A DNA stretch of 64,000 nucleotides from Oasisia sp. SBJ-2009 (Eukaryota > Annelida > Polychaeta > Sabellida > Siboglinidae), in NCBI GenBank assembly GCA_964017155.1, contig OZ024861.1, forward strand, positions 25,748,713 to 25,812,712, read 5' to 3'. Of the stretch, positions 36,074-49,596 are shown piece by piece (within the stretch, counting starts at the first letter, position 1; every line of letters starts with the position of its first letter). The notes under the pieces are model-generated. The model did no database searches. It worked only from the letters and a program-made list of their open reading frames with translations, and was not told the origin of the DNA. The position numbers and the translations under genes were made by a program.

Positions 36074-38329
36074 CGCCAATCTTCACATCATCGGGCCTGG
36101 TCGGTCAGTAATGCTGCCAGAAGTCGTCGGCCATGTGTCGCTGTATCTTCACCGGGCTCAGGCACCTGAGAAAAAACAATAAAAGAGCGTTACAGTGTGC
36201 ACGGTGTCTAACAAAATTGAAAACAGCAGGCTCAATTCTTACATATGCCCACATTCCGTCACCCCACTGGCGTCAAAGACGCAAATCCCACCGCGATGCG
36301 GTCGAGATTACACTAAAGAAACTGGCATCTGTCGCCAGCATTCGGCTGCGCGGCACAATAATGGCGGCAAACCGGAAGACGCGCCACAACAATACCGTGA
36401 CGTCACGACAATACGCCAGACGCGCCATTTTCGTTCCTGGCGACGTCAGATTTCAAGATGGCGACGCCTTTGATCTAAGCAAACTGGGGGGGGGGGGAGG
36501 GGGCGCTTTCTTCCACTTTTACTTCGTTCTTTCAATGTTTTACTTGCGCTAGCCTATTTCGCAATAAGGTACACACATAGGACTACAGTTGTATTATGGT
36601 ACAACGGCCTTTGCGACATTCGGGTACTTTTTATGCACGATGCAAGTCAAGGTGCGTGGCGTATAACACCGATTAGATTCAACAATGTCAGACTCTCTCC
36701 GTTAATTTTTAGACCAAAGATATCAGGCCTGCTGCGTCCGCGCGTATTAAAACCACTACACTACCCTACCCGCGCCTCTCGTAATGAAGTTTCAAACGTT
36801 GGAGCAATTGTGGTTGGCTTGCATTCTACGCAAGTGCCTAATTCATGTCGGAAATGGAACAGAATATTCATATTCTTGTTCTCATTCACAGTACACTGTA
36901 TATGGTGCATACCACTCTTCGATGAGTTGTCTCAATGTCTCAAGCAGCTTTCCACCTATGCCTAGGCAAATAGATGTTTGGACAGTATCTAATTTAACAT
37001 TCGTACTGCTGAGCTTCAAACTACTACACTCAACGACAGAAGTTCCCTTCATTGTGTTGGTAATCTACTCTCTGCGATCTGGAACTCTAAAACGTGTTAA
37101 CGGCGACGCCACGAGGGATGTATGCAGGCTGCGCAAAGATGTATCGGAAGCATTATATGCCATTTCATGCGATAAAAGACGTTCGTTCGCATACAGGCTA
37201 GATTTACTCTGTAGTGTAATACTCTTTGTAGGGTGTACAATGTGTGTAGCTAGCTCAACATCAATGATCACATGATGCGACCATTGCATTGCCTGTTAGT
37301 TGCTTTGTGGTTTCGTTTTCACATTGAACTTGCGACATGTCTGCTCTTTGGTTTCAGGTCTTCCTATTTGAGTCCGAAGTGTGAGCGACACACAGACCCT
37401 CTGAGAATGCGACGAGCGAGTAGTGATGAAGCCCACGCATGTCTAGTATATAATTTCGTAGTTGTCTGGGTAGTTTGGAACAACCTTTGTTTTCTCGTGT
37501 GGCTCTTCGCCTCCACTGTTATGTATAGCTTTTGGCGTTACCTGTTTGTCGGCATAGCGCTCACGACATGGCCAAAGAGCTGGCCTGTTGGCACTGATCA
37601 CTGTAGCATATGCTATTGTTTCCAAGGCAATGTATCAACATACGCATTCGATCTCCGTCACTACCTAGATACAAATCTGCGTGCCGAGAAATGTGTGACT
37701 GCAATAAATATTGGTCTCAAAACATCGAATGATCTCTACACTTGTCTCAGAAGGAACACATGCCAAATGCGTACACTTGAGTTACACTATTGCAATGAAT
37801 GAGGCACTTGTGTAGGTTGCATTTGCATGCTGATTCCTAAGTATGCTGTTTCCAGTCGAGATGAATGCGTTTTGCTGGGTGTCATGACGGTCAAAGAATC
37901 GTCTACTCAACTGTATTGAGTGGGTGTATGTGTACATGCGAGAATGTGTGTGGCATTCGCCGCGCCAATGGTGCTTATGCATATCAATGTTACGATACTT
38001 TCCGCGGTGCGATCTCGGCCTCTTACACAAGTTTCGTTTCATATGCATTATTTTGCCTCATATTTTGACATTACGTACCTTGATATACATCATATAGCGT
38101 GCAAAATAGCTCGATCAATCGTCTGAGTAAAACGTTTCGATTGCGAGAACTGCAACATTAAAACTAATGTCCACTCGCACTAGCTGTGATACATATATCG
38201 ATGTCATGCTATCGTTGATTTGATTCTTCCAGTGATCGGCCTACATTATCATCTACCTCAACATGTTGTATAAATCAAATAACTTGATAAAAACAACGCT
38301 TCACCCACTGTCGAATGACTGTTCCGCAT
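36074..38329 (+). repeat. Repeat unit 17
   Basis: 2,256 bp, the only copy with a G tract of 12. Otherwise majority type. Confidence 0.98.
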
Positions 38330-40583
38330 CGCCAATCTTCACATCATCGGGCCTGGTCGGTCAGTAATGCTGCCAGAAGTCGTCGGCCATGTGTCGCTGT
38401 ATCTTCACCGGGCTCAGGCACCTGAGAAAAAACAATAAAAGAGCGTTACAGTGTGCACGGTGTCTAACAAAATTGAAAACAGCAGGCTCAATTCTTACAT
38501 ATGCCCACATTCCGTCACCCCACTGGCGTCAAAGACGCAAATCCCACCGCGATGCGGTCGAGATTACACTAAAGAAACTGGCATATGTCGCCAGCACTCG
38601 GCTGCGCGGCACAATAATGGCGGCAAACCGGAAGACGCGCCACAACAATACCGTGACGTCACGACAATACGCCAGACGCGCCATTTTCGTTCCTGGCGAC
38701 GTCAGATTTCAAGATGGCGACGCCTTTGATCTAAGCAAACTGGGGGGGGGGAGGGGGCGCTTTCTTCCACTTTTACTTCGTTCTTTCAATGTTTTACTTG
38801 CGCTAGCCTATTTCGCAATAAGGTACACACATAGGACTACAGTTGTATTATGGTACAACGGCCTTTGCGACATTCGGGTACTTTTTATGCACGATGCAAG
38901 TCAAGGTGCGTGGCGTATAACACCGATTAGATTCAACAATGTCAGACTCTCTCCGTTAATTTTTAGACCAAAGATATCAGGCCTGCTGCGTCCGCGCGTA
39001 TTAAAACCACTACACTACCCTACCCGCGCCTCTCGTAATGAAGTTTCAAACGTTGGAGCAATTGTGGTTGGCTTGCATTCTACGCAAGTGCCTAATTCAT
39101 GTCGGAAATGGAACAGAATATTCATATTCTTGTTCTCATTCACAGTACACTGTATATGGTGCATACCACTCTTCGATGAGTTGTCTCAATGTCTCAAGCA
39201 GCTTTCCACCTATGCCTAGGCAAATAGATGTTTGGACAGTATCTAATTTAACATTCGTACTGCTGAGCTTCAAACTACTACACTCAACGACAGAAGTTCC
39301 CTTCATTGTGTTGGTAATCTACTCTCTGCGATCTGGAACTCTAAAACGTGTTAACGGCGACGCCACGAGGGATGTATGCAGGCTGCGCAAAGATGTATCG
39401 GAAGCATTATATGCCATTTCATGCGATAAAAGACGTTCGTTCGCATACAGGCTAGATTTACTCTGTAGTGTAATACTCTTTGTAGGGTGTACAATGTGTG
39501 TAGCTAGCTCAACATCAATGATCACATGATGCGACCATTGCATTGCCTGTTAGTTGCTTTGTGGTTTCGTTTTCACATTGAACTTGCGACATGTCTGCTC
39601 TTTGGTTTCAGGTCTTCCTATTTGAGTCCGAAGTGTGAGCGACACACAGACCCTCTGAGAATGCGACGAGCGAGTAGTGATGAAGCCCACGCATGTCTAG
39701 TATATAATTTCGTAGTTGTCTGGGTAGTTTGGAACAACCTTTGTTTTCTCGTGTGGCTCTTCGCCTCCACTGTTATGTATAGCTTTTGGCGTTACCTGTT
39801 TGTCGGCATAGCGCTCACGACATGGCCAAAGAGCTGGCCTGTTGGCACTGATCACTGTAGCATATGCTATTGTTTCCAAGGCAATGTATCAACATACGCA
39901 TTCGATCTCCGTCACTACCTAGATACAAATCTGCGTGCCGAGAAATGTGTGACTGCAATAAATATTGGTCTCAAAACATCGAATGATCTCTACACTTGTC
40001 TCAGAAGGAACACATGCCAAATGCGTACACTTGAGTTACACTATTGCAATGAATGAGGCACTTGTGTAGGTTGCATTTGCATGCTGATTCCTAAGTATGC
40101 TGTTTCCAGTCGAGATGAATGCGTTTTGCTGGGTGTCATGACGGTCAAAGAATCGTCTACTCAACTGTATTGAGTGGGTGTATGTGTACATGCGAGAATG
40201 TGTGTGGCATTCGCCGCGCCAATGGTGCTTATGCATATCAATGTTACGATACTTTCCGCGGTGCGATCTCGGCCTCTTACACAAGTTTCGTTTCATATGC
40301 ATTATTTTGCCTCATATTTTGACATTACGTACCTTGATATACATCATATAGCGTGCAAAATAGCTCGATCAATCGTCTGAGTAAAACGTTTCGATTGCGA
40401 GAACTGCAACATTAAAACTAATGTCCACTCGCACTAGCTGTGATACATATATCGATGTCATGCTATCGTTGATTTGATTCTTCCAGTGATCGGCCTACAT
40501 TATCATCTACCTCAACATGTTGTATAAATCAAATAACTTGATAAAAACAACGCTTCACCCACTGTCGAATGACTGTTCCGCAT
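38330..40583 (+). repeat. Repeat unit 18
   Basis: 2,254 bp, G10. Two private changes 12 bp apart: C to A at 38585 (offset 256, in the loop of a small hairpin) and T to C at 38597 (offset 268). Confidence 0.98.
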
Positions 40584-42835
40584 CGCCAATCTTCACATCA
40601 TCGGGCCTGGTCGGTCAGTAATGCTGCCAGAAGTCGTCGGCCATGTGTCGCTGTATCTTCACCGGGCTCAGGCACCTGAGAAAAAACAATAAAAGAGCGT
40701 TACAGTGTGCACGGTGTCTAACAAAATTGAAAACAGCAGGCTCAATTCTTACATATGCCCACATTCCGTCACCCCACTGGCGTCAAAGACGCAAATCCCA
40801 CCGCGATGCGGTCGAGATTACACTAAAGAAACTGGCATCTGTCGCCAGCATTCGGCTGCGCGGCACAATAATGGCGGCAAACCGGAAGACGCGCCACAAC
40901 AATACCGTGACGTCACGACAATACGCCAGACGCGCCATTTTCGTTCCTGGCGACGTCAGATTTCAAGATGGCGACGCCTTTGATCTAAGCAAACTGGGGG
41001 GGGAGGGGGCGCTTTCTTCCACTTTTACTTCGTTCTTTCAATGTTTTACTTGCGCTAGCCTATTTCGCAATAAGGTACACACATAGGACTACAGTTGTAT
41101 TATGGTACAACGGCCTTTGCGACATTCGGGTACTTTTTATGCACGATGCAAGTCAAGGTGCGTGGCGTATAACACCGATTAGATTCAACAATGTCAGACT
41201 CTCTCCGTTAATTTTTAGACCAAAGATATCAGGCCTGCTGCGTCCGCGCGTATTAAAACCACTACACTACCCTACCCGCGCCTCTCGTAATGAAGTTTCA
41301 AACGTTGGAGCAATTGTGGTTGGCTTGCATTCTACGCAAGTGCCTAATTCATGTCGGAAATGGAACAGAATATTCATATTCTTGTTCTCATTCACAGTAC
41401 ACTGTATATGGTGCATACCACTCTTCGATGAGTTGTCTCAATGTCTCAAGCAGCTTTCCACCTATGCCTAGGCAAATAGATGTTTGGACAGTATCTAATT
41501 TAACATTCGTACTGCTGAGCTTCAAACTACTACACTCAACGACAGAAGTTCCCTTCATTGTGTTGGTAATCTACTCTCTGCGATCTGGAACTCTAAAACG
41601 TGTTAACGGCGACGCCACGAGGGATGTATGCAGGCTGCGCAAAGATGTATCGGAAGCATTATATGCCATTTCATGCGATAAAAGACGTTCGTTCGCATAC
41701 AGGCTAGATTTACTCTGTAGTGTAATACTCTTTGTAGGGTGTACAATGTGTGTAGCTAGCTCAACATCAATGATCACATGATGCGACCATTGCATTGCCT
41801 GTTAGTTGCTTTGTGGTTTCGTTTTCACATTGAACTTGCGACATGTCTGCTCTTTGGTTTCAGGTCTTCCTATTTGAGTCCGAAGTGTGAGCGACACACA
41901 GACCCTCTGAGAATGCGACGAGCGAGTAGTGATGAAGCCCACGCATGTCTAGTATATAATTTCGTAGTTGTCTGGGTAGTTTGGAACAACCTTTGTTTTC
42001 TCGTGTGGCTCTTCGCCTCCACTGTTATGTATAGCTTTTGGCGTTACCTGTTTGTCGGCATAGCGCTCACGACATGGCCAAAGAGCTGGCCTGTTGGCAC
42101 TGATCACTGTAGCATATGCTATTGTTTCCAAGGCAATGTATCAACATACGCATTCGATCTCCGTCACTACCTAGATACAAATCTGCGTGCCGAGAAATGT
42201 GTGACTGCAATAAATATTGGTCTCAAAACATCGAATGATCTCTACACTTGTCTCAGAAGGAACACATGCCAAATGCGTACACTTGAGTTACACTATTGCA
42301 ATGAATGAGGCACTTGTGTAGGTTGCATTTGCATGCTGATTCCTAAGTATGCTGTTTCCAGTCGAGATGAATGCGTTTTGCTGGGTGTCATGACGGTCAA
42401 AGAATCGTCTACTCAACTGTATTGAGTGGGTGTATGTGTACATGCGAGAATGTGTGTGGCATTCGCCGCGCCAATGGTGCTTATGCATATCAATGTTACG
42501 ATACTTTCCGCGGTGCGATCTCGGCCTCTTACACAAGTTTCGTTTCATATGCATTATTTTGCCTCATATTTTGACATTACGTACCTTGATATACATCATA
42601 TAGCGTGCAAAATAGCTCGATCAATCGTCTGAGTAAAACGTTTCGATTGCGAGAACTGCAACATTAAAACTAATGTCCACTCGCACTAGCTGTGATACAT
42701 ATATCGATGTCATGCTATCGTTGATTTGATTCTTCCAGTGATCGGCCTACATTATCATCTACCTCAACATGTTGTATAAATCAAATAACTTGATAAAAAC
42801 AACGCTTCACCCACTGTCGAATGACTGTTCCGCAT
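40584..42835 (+). repeat. Repeat unit 19
   Basis: 2,252 bp, with the shortest uninterrupted tract (G8) among complete units. Majority type elsewhere. Confidence 0.98.
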
Positions 42836-45089
42836 CGCCAATCTTCACATCATCGGGCCTGGTCGGTCAGTAATGCTGCCAGAAGTCGTCGGCCATGTGT
42901 CGCTGTATCTTCACCGGGCTCAGGCACCTGAGAAAAAACAATAAAAGAGCGTTACAGTGTGCACGGTGTCTAACAAAATTGAAAACAGCAGGCTCAATTC
43001 TTACATATGCCCACATTCCGTCACCCCACTGGCGTCAAAGACGCAAATCCCACCGCGATGCGGTCGAGATTACACTAAAGAAACTGGCATCTGTCGCCAG
43101 CATTCGGCTGCGCGGCACAATAATGGCGGCAAACCGGAAGACGCGCCACAACAATACCGTGACGTCACGACAATACGCCAGACGCGCCATTTTCGTTCCT
43201 GGCGACGTCAGATTTCAAGATGGCGACGCCTTTGATCTAAGCAAACTGGGGGGGGGGAAGGGGCGCTTTCTTCCACTTTTACTTCGTTCTTTCAATGTTT
43301 TACTTGCGCTAGCCTATTTCGCAATAAGGTACACACATAGGACTACAGTTGTATTATGGTACAACGGCCTTTGCGACATTCGGGTACTTTTTATGCACGA
43401 TGCAAGTCAAGGTGCGTGGCGTATAACACCGATTAGATTCAACAATGTCAGACTCTCTCCGTTAATTTTTAGACCAAAGATATCAGGCCTGCTGCGTCCG
43501 CGCGTATTAAAACCACTACACTACCCTACCCGCGCCTCTCGTAATGAAGTTTCAAACGTTGGAGCAATTGTGGTTGGCTTGCATTCTACGCAAGTGCCTA
43601 ATTCATGTCGGAAATGGAACAGAATATTCATATTCTTGTTCTCATTCACAGTACACTGTATATGGTGCATACCACTCTTCGATGAGTTGTCTCAATGTCT
43701 CAAGCAGCTTTCCACCTATGCCTAGGCAAATAGATGTTTGGACAGTATCTAATTTAACATTCGTACTGCTGAGCTTCAAACTACTACACTCAACGACAGA
43801 AGTTCCCTTCATTGTGTTGGTAATCTACTCTCTGCGATCTGGAACTCTAAAACGTGTTAACGGCGACGCCACGAGGGATGTATGCAGGCTGCGCAAAGAT
43901 GTATCGGAAGCATTATATGCCATTTCATGCGATAAAAGACGTTCGTTCGCATACAGGCTAGATTTACTCTGTAGTGTAATACTCTTTGTAGGGTGTACAA
44001 TGTGTGTAGCTAGCTCAACATCAATGATCACATGATGCGACCATTGCATTGCCTGTTAGTTGCTTTGTGGTTTCGTTTTCACATTGAACTTGCGACATGT
44101 CTGCTCTTTGGTTTCAGGTCTTCCTATTTGAGTCCGAAGTGTGAGCGACACACAGACCCTCTGAGAATGCGACGAGCGAGTAGTGATGAAGCCCACGCAT
44201 GTCTAGTATATAATTTCGTAGTTGTCTGGGTAGTTTGGAACAACCTTTGTTTTCTCGTGTGGCTCTTCGCCTCCACTGTTATGTATAGCTTTTGGCGTTA
44301 CCTGTTTGTCGGCATAGCGCTCACGACATGGCCAAAGAGCTGGCCTGTTGGCACTGATCACTGTAGCATATGCTATTGTTTCCAAGGCAATGTATCAACA
44401 TACGCATTCGATCTCCGTCACTACCTAGATACAAATCTGCGTGCCGAGAAATGTGTGACTGCAATAAATATTGGTCTCAAAACATCGAATGATCTCTACA
44501 CTTGTCTCAGAAGGAACACATGCCAAATGCGTACACTTGAGTTACACTATTGCAATGAATGAGGCACTTGTGTAGGTTGCATTTGCATGCTGATTCCTAA
44601 GTATGCTGTTTCCAGTCGAGATGAATGCGTTTTGCTGGGTGTCATGACGGTCAAAGAATCGTCTACTCAACTGTATTGAGTGGGTGTATGTGTACATGCG
44701 AGAATGTGTGTGGCATTCGCCGCGCCAATGGTGCTTATGCATATCAATGTTACGATACTTTCCGCGGTGCGATCTCGGCCTCTTACACAAGTTTCGTTTC
44801 ATATGCATTATTTTGCCTCATATTTTGACATTACGTACCTTGATATACATCATATAGCGTGCAAAATAGCTCGATCAATCGTCTGAGTAAAACGTTTCGA
44901 TTGCGAGAACTGCAACATTAAAACTAATGTCCACTCGCACTAGCTGTGATACATATATCGATGTCATGCTATCGTTGATTTGATTCTTCCAGTGATCGGC
45001 CTACATTATCATCTACCTCAACATGTTGTATAAATCAAATAACTTGATAAAAACAACGCTTCACCCACTGTCGAATGACTGTTCCGCAT
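42836..45089 (+). repeat. Repeat unit 20 (G10-AA-G4 tract)
   Basis: 2,254 bp. A G to A change at 43259 (offset 424) gives G10-AA-G4 instead of G10-A-G5, shared only with the next unit. Confidence 0.98.
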
Positions 45090-47343
45090 CGCCAATCTTC
45101 ACATCATCGGGCCTGGTCGGTCAGTAATGCTGCCAGAAGTCGTCGGCCATGTGTCGCTGTATCTTCACCGGGCTCAGGCACCTGAGAAAAAACAATAAAA
45201 GAGCGTTACAGTGTGCACGGTGTCTAACAAAATTGAAAACAGCAGGCTCAATTCTTACATATGCCCACATTCCGTCACCCCACTGGCGTCAAAGACGCAA
45301 ATCCCACCGCGATGCGGTCGAGATTACACTAAAGAAACTGGCATCTGTCGCCAGCATTCGGCTGCGCGGCACAATAATGGCGGCAAACCGGAAGACGCGC
45401 CACAACAATACCGTGACGTCACGACAATACGCCAGACGCGCCATTTTCGTTCCTGGCGACGTCAGATTTCAAGATGGCGACGCCTTTGATCTAAGCAAAC
45501 TGGGGGGGGGGAAGGGGCGCTTTCTTCCACTTTTACTTCGTTCTTTCAATGTTTTACTTGCGCTAGCCTATTTCGCAATAAGGTACACACATAGGACTAC
45601 AGTTGTATTATGGTACAACGGCCTTTGCGACATTCGGGTACTTTTTATGCACGATGCAAGTCAAGGTGCGTGGCGTATAACACCGATTAGATTCAACAAT
45701 GTCAGACTCTCTCCGTTAATTTTTAGACCAAAGATATCAGGCCTGCTGCGTCCGCGCGTATTAAAACCACTACACTACCCTACCCGCGCCTCTCGTAATG
45801 AAGTTTCAAACGTTGGAGCAATTGTGGTTGGCTTGCATTCTACGCAAGTGCCTAATTCATGTCGGAAATGGAACAGAATATTCATATTCTTGTTCTCATT
45901 CACAGTACACTGTATATGGTGCATACCACTCTTCGATGAGTTGTCTCAATGTCTCAAGCAGCTTTCCACCTATGCCTAGGCAAATAGATGTTTGGACAGT
46001 ATCTAATTTAACATTCGTACTGCTGAGCTTCAAACTACTACACTCAACGACAGAAGTTCCCTTCATTGTGTTGGTAATCTACTCTCTGCGATCTGGAACT
46101 CTAAAACGTGTTAACGGCGACGCCACGAGGGATGTATGCAGGCTGCGCAAAGATGTATCGGAAGCATTATATGCCATTTCATGCGATAAAAGACGTTCGT
46201 TCGCATACAGGCTAGATTTACTCTGTAGTGTAATACTCTTTGTAGGGTGTACAATGTGTGTAGCTAGCTCAACATCAATGATCACATGATGCGACCATTG
46301 CATTGCCTGTTAGTTGCTTTGTGGTTTCGTTTTCACATTGAACTTGCGACATGTCTGCTCTTTGGTTTCAGGTCTTCCTATTTGAGTCCGAAGTGTGAGC
46401 GACACACAGACCCTCTGAGAATGCGACGAGCGAGTAGTGGTGAAGCCCACGCATGTCTAGTATATAATTTCGTAGTTGTCTGGGTAGTTTGGAACAACCT
46501 TTGTTTTCTCGTGTGGCTCTTCGCCTCCACTGTTATGTATAGCTTTTGGCGTTACCTGTTTGTCGGCATAGCGCTCACGACATGGCCAAAGAGCTGGCCT
46601 GTTGGCACTGATCACTGTAGCATATGCTATTGTTTCCAAGGCAATGTATCAACATACGCATTCGATCTCCGTCACTACCTAGATACAAATCTGCGTGCCG
46701 AGAAATGTGTGACTGCAATAAATATTGGTCTCAAAACATCGAATGATCTCTACACTTGTCTCAGAAGGAACACATGCCAAATGCGTACACTTGAGTTACA
46801 CTATTGCAATGAATGAGGCACTTGTGTAGGTTGCATTTGCATGCTGATTCCTAAGTATGCTGTTTCCAGTCGAGATTAATGCGTTTTGCTGGGTGTCATG
46901 ACGGTCAAAGAATCGTCTACTCAACTGTATTGAGTGGGTGTATGTGTACATGCGAGAATGTGTGTGGCATTCGCCGCGCCAATGGTGCTTATGCATATCA
47001 ATGTTACGATACTTTCCGCGGTGCGATCTCGGCCTCTTACACAAGTTTCGTTTCATATGCATTGTTTTGCCTCATATTTTGACATTACGTACCTTGATAT
47101 ACATCATATAGCGTGCAAAATAGCTCGATCAATCGTCTGAGTAAAACGTTTCGATTGCGAGAACTGCAACATTAAAACTAATGTCCACTCGCACTAGCTG
47201 TGATACATATATCGATGTCATGCTATCGTTGATTTGATTCTTCCAGTGATCGGCCTACATTATCATCTACCTCAACATGTTGTATAAATCAAATAACTTG
47301 ATAAAAACAACGCTTCACCCACTGTCGAATGACTGTTCCGCAT
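45090..47343 (+). repeat. Repeat unit 21 (G10-AA-G4 tract)
   Basis: 2,254 bp. Shares the altered tract of unit 20 (A at 45513) and adds three private changes: A to G at 46440, G to T at 46877 and A to G at 47064. Confidence 0.98.
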
Positions 47344-49596
47344 CGCCAATCTTCACATCATCGGGCCTGGTCGGTCAGTAATGCTGCCAGAAGTCGTCGG
47401 CCATGTGTCGCTGTATCTTCACCGGGCTCAGGCACCTGAGAAAAAACAATAAAAGAGCGTTACAGTGTGCACGGTGTCTAACAAAATTGAAAACAGCAGG
47501 CTCAATTCTTACATATGCCCACATTCCGTCACCCCACTGGCGTCAAAGACGCAAATCCCACCGCGATGCGGTCGAGATTACACTAAAGAAACTGGCATCT
47601 GTCGCCAGCATTCGGCTGCGCGGCACAATAATGGCGGCAAACCGGAAGACGCGCCACAACAATACCGTGACGTCACGACAATACGCCAGACGCGCCATTT
47701 TCGTTCCTGGCGACGTCAGATTTCAAGATGGCGACGCCTTTGATCTAAGCAAACTGGGGGGGGGAGGGGGCGCTTTCTTCCACTTTTACTTCGTTCTTTC
47801 AATGTTTTACTTGCGCTAGCCTATTTCGCAATAAGGTACACACATAGGACTACAGTTGTATTATGGTACAACGGCCTTTGCGACATTCGGGTACTTTTTA
47901 TGCACGATGCAAGTCAAGGTGCGTGGCGTATAACACCGATTAGATTCAACAATGTCAGACTCTCTCCGTTAATTTTTAGACCAAAGATATCAGGCCTGCT
48001 GCGTCCGCGCGTATTAAAACCACTACACTACCCTACCCGCGCCTCTCGTAATGAAGTTTCAAACGTTGGAGCAATTGTGGTTGGCTTGCATTCTACGCAA
48101 GTGCCTAATTCATGTCGGAAATGGAACAGAATATTCATATTCTTGTTCTCATTCACAGTACACTGTATATGGTGCATACCACTCTTCGATGAGTTGTCTC
48201 AATGTCTCAAGCAGCTTTCCACCTATGCCTAGGCAAATAGATGTTTGGACAGTATCTAATTTAACATTCGTACTGCTGAGCTTCAAACTACTACACTCAA
48301 CGACAGAAGTTCCCTTCATTGTGTTGGTAATCTACTCTCTGCGATCTGGAACTCTAAAACGTGTTAACGGCGACGCCACGAGGGATGTATGCAGGCTGCG
48401 CAAAGATGTATCGGAAGCATTATATGCCATTTCATGCGATAAAAGACGTTCGTTCGCATACAGGCTAGATTTACTCTGTAGTGTAATACTCTTTGTAGGG
48501 TGTACAATGTGTGTAGCTAGCTCAACATCAATGATCACATGATGCGACCATTGCATTGCCTGTTAGTTGCTTTGTGGTTTCGTTTTCACATTGAACTTGC
48601 GACATGTCTGCTCTTTGGTTTCAGGTCTTCCTATTTGAGTCCGAAGTGTGAGCGACACACAGACCCTCTGAGAATGCGACGAGCGAGTAGTGATGAAGCC
48701 CACGCATGTCTAGTATATAATTTCGTAGTTGTCTGGGTAGTTTGGAACAACCTTTGTTTTCTCGTGTGGCTCTTCGCCTCCACTGTTATGTATAGCTTTT
48801 GGCGTTACCTGTTTGTCGGCATAGCGCTCACGACATGGCCAAAGAGCTGGCCTGTTGGCACTGATCACTGTAGCATATGCTATTGTTTCCAAGGCAATGT
48901 ATCAACATACGCATTCGATCTCCGTCACTACCTAGATACAAATCTGCGTGCCGAGAAATGTGTGACTGCAATAAATATTGGTCTCAAAACATCGAATGAT
49001 CTCTACACTTGTCTCAGAAGGAACACATGCCAAATGCGTACACTTGAGTTACACTATTGCAATGAATGAGGCACTTGTGTAGGTTGCATTTGCATGCTGA
49101 TTCCTAAGTATGCTGTTTCCAGTCGAGATGAATGCGTTTTGCTGGGTGTCATGACGGTCAAAGAATCGTCTACTCAACTGTATTGAGTGGGTGTATGTGT
49201 ACATGCGAGAATGTGTGTGGCATTCGCCGCGCCAATGGTGCTTATGCATATCAATGTTACGATACTTTCCGCGGTGCGATCTCGGCCTCTTACACAAGTT
49301 TCGTTTCATATGCATTATTTTGCCTCATATTTTGACATTACGTACCTTGATATACATCATATAGCGTGCAAAATAGCTCGATCAATCGTCTGAGTAAAAC
49401 GTTTCGATTGCGAGAACTGCAACATTAAAACTAATGTCCACTCGCACTAGCTGTGATACATATATCGATGTCATGCTATCGTTGATTTGATTCTTCCAGT
49501 GATCGGCCTACATTATCATCTACCTCAACATGTTGTATAAATCAAATAACTTGATAAAAACAACGCTTCACCCACTGTCGAATGACTGTTCCGCAT
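47344..49596 (+). repeat. Repeat unit 22
   Basis: 2,253 bp, G9; majority type with no private change noticed. Confidence 0.98.
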
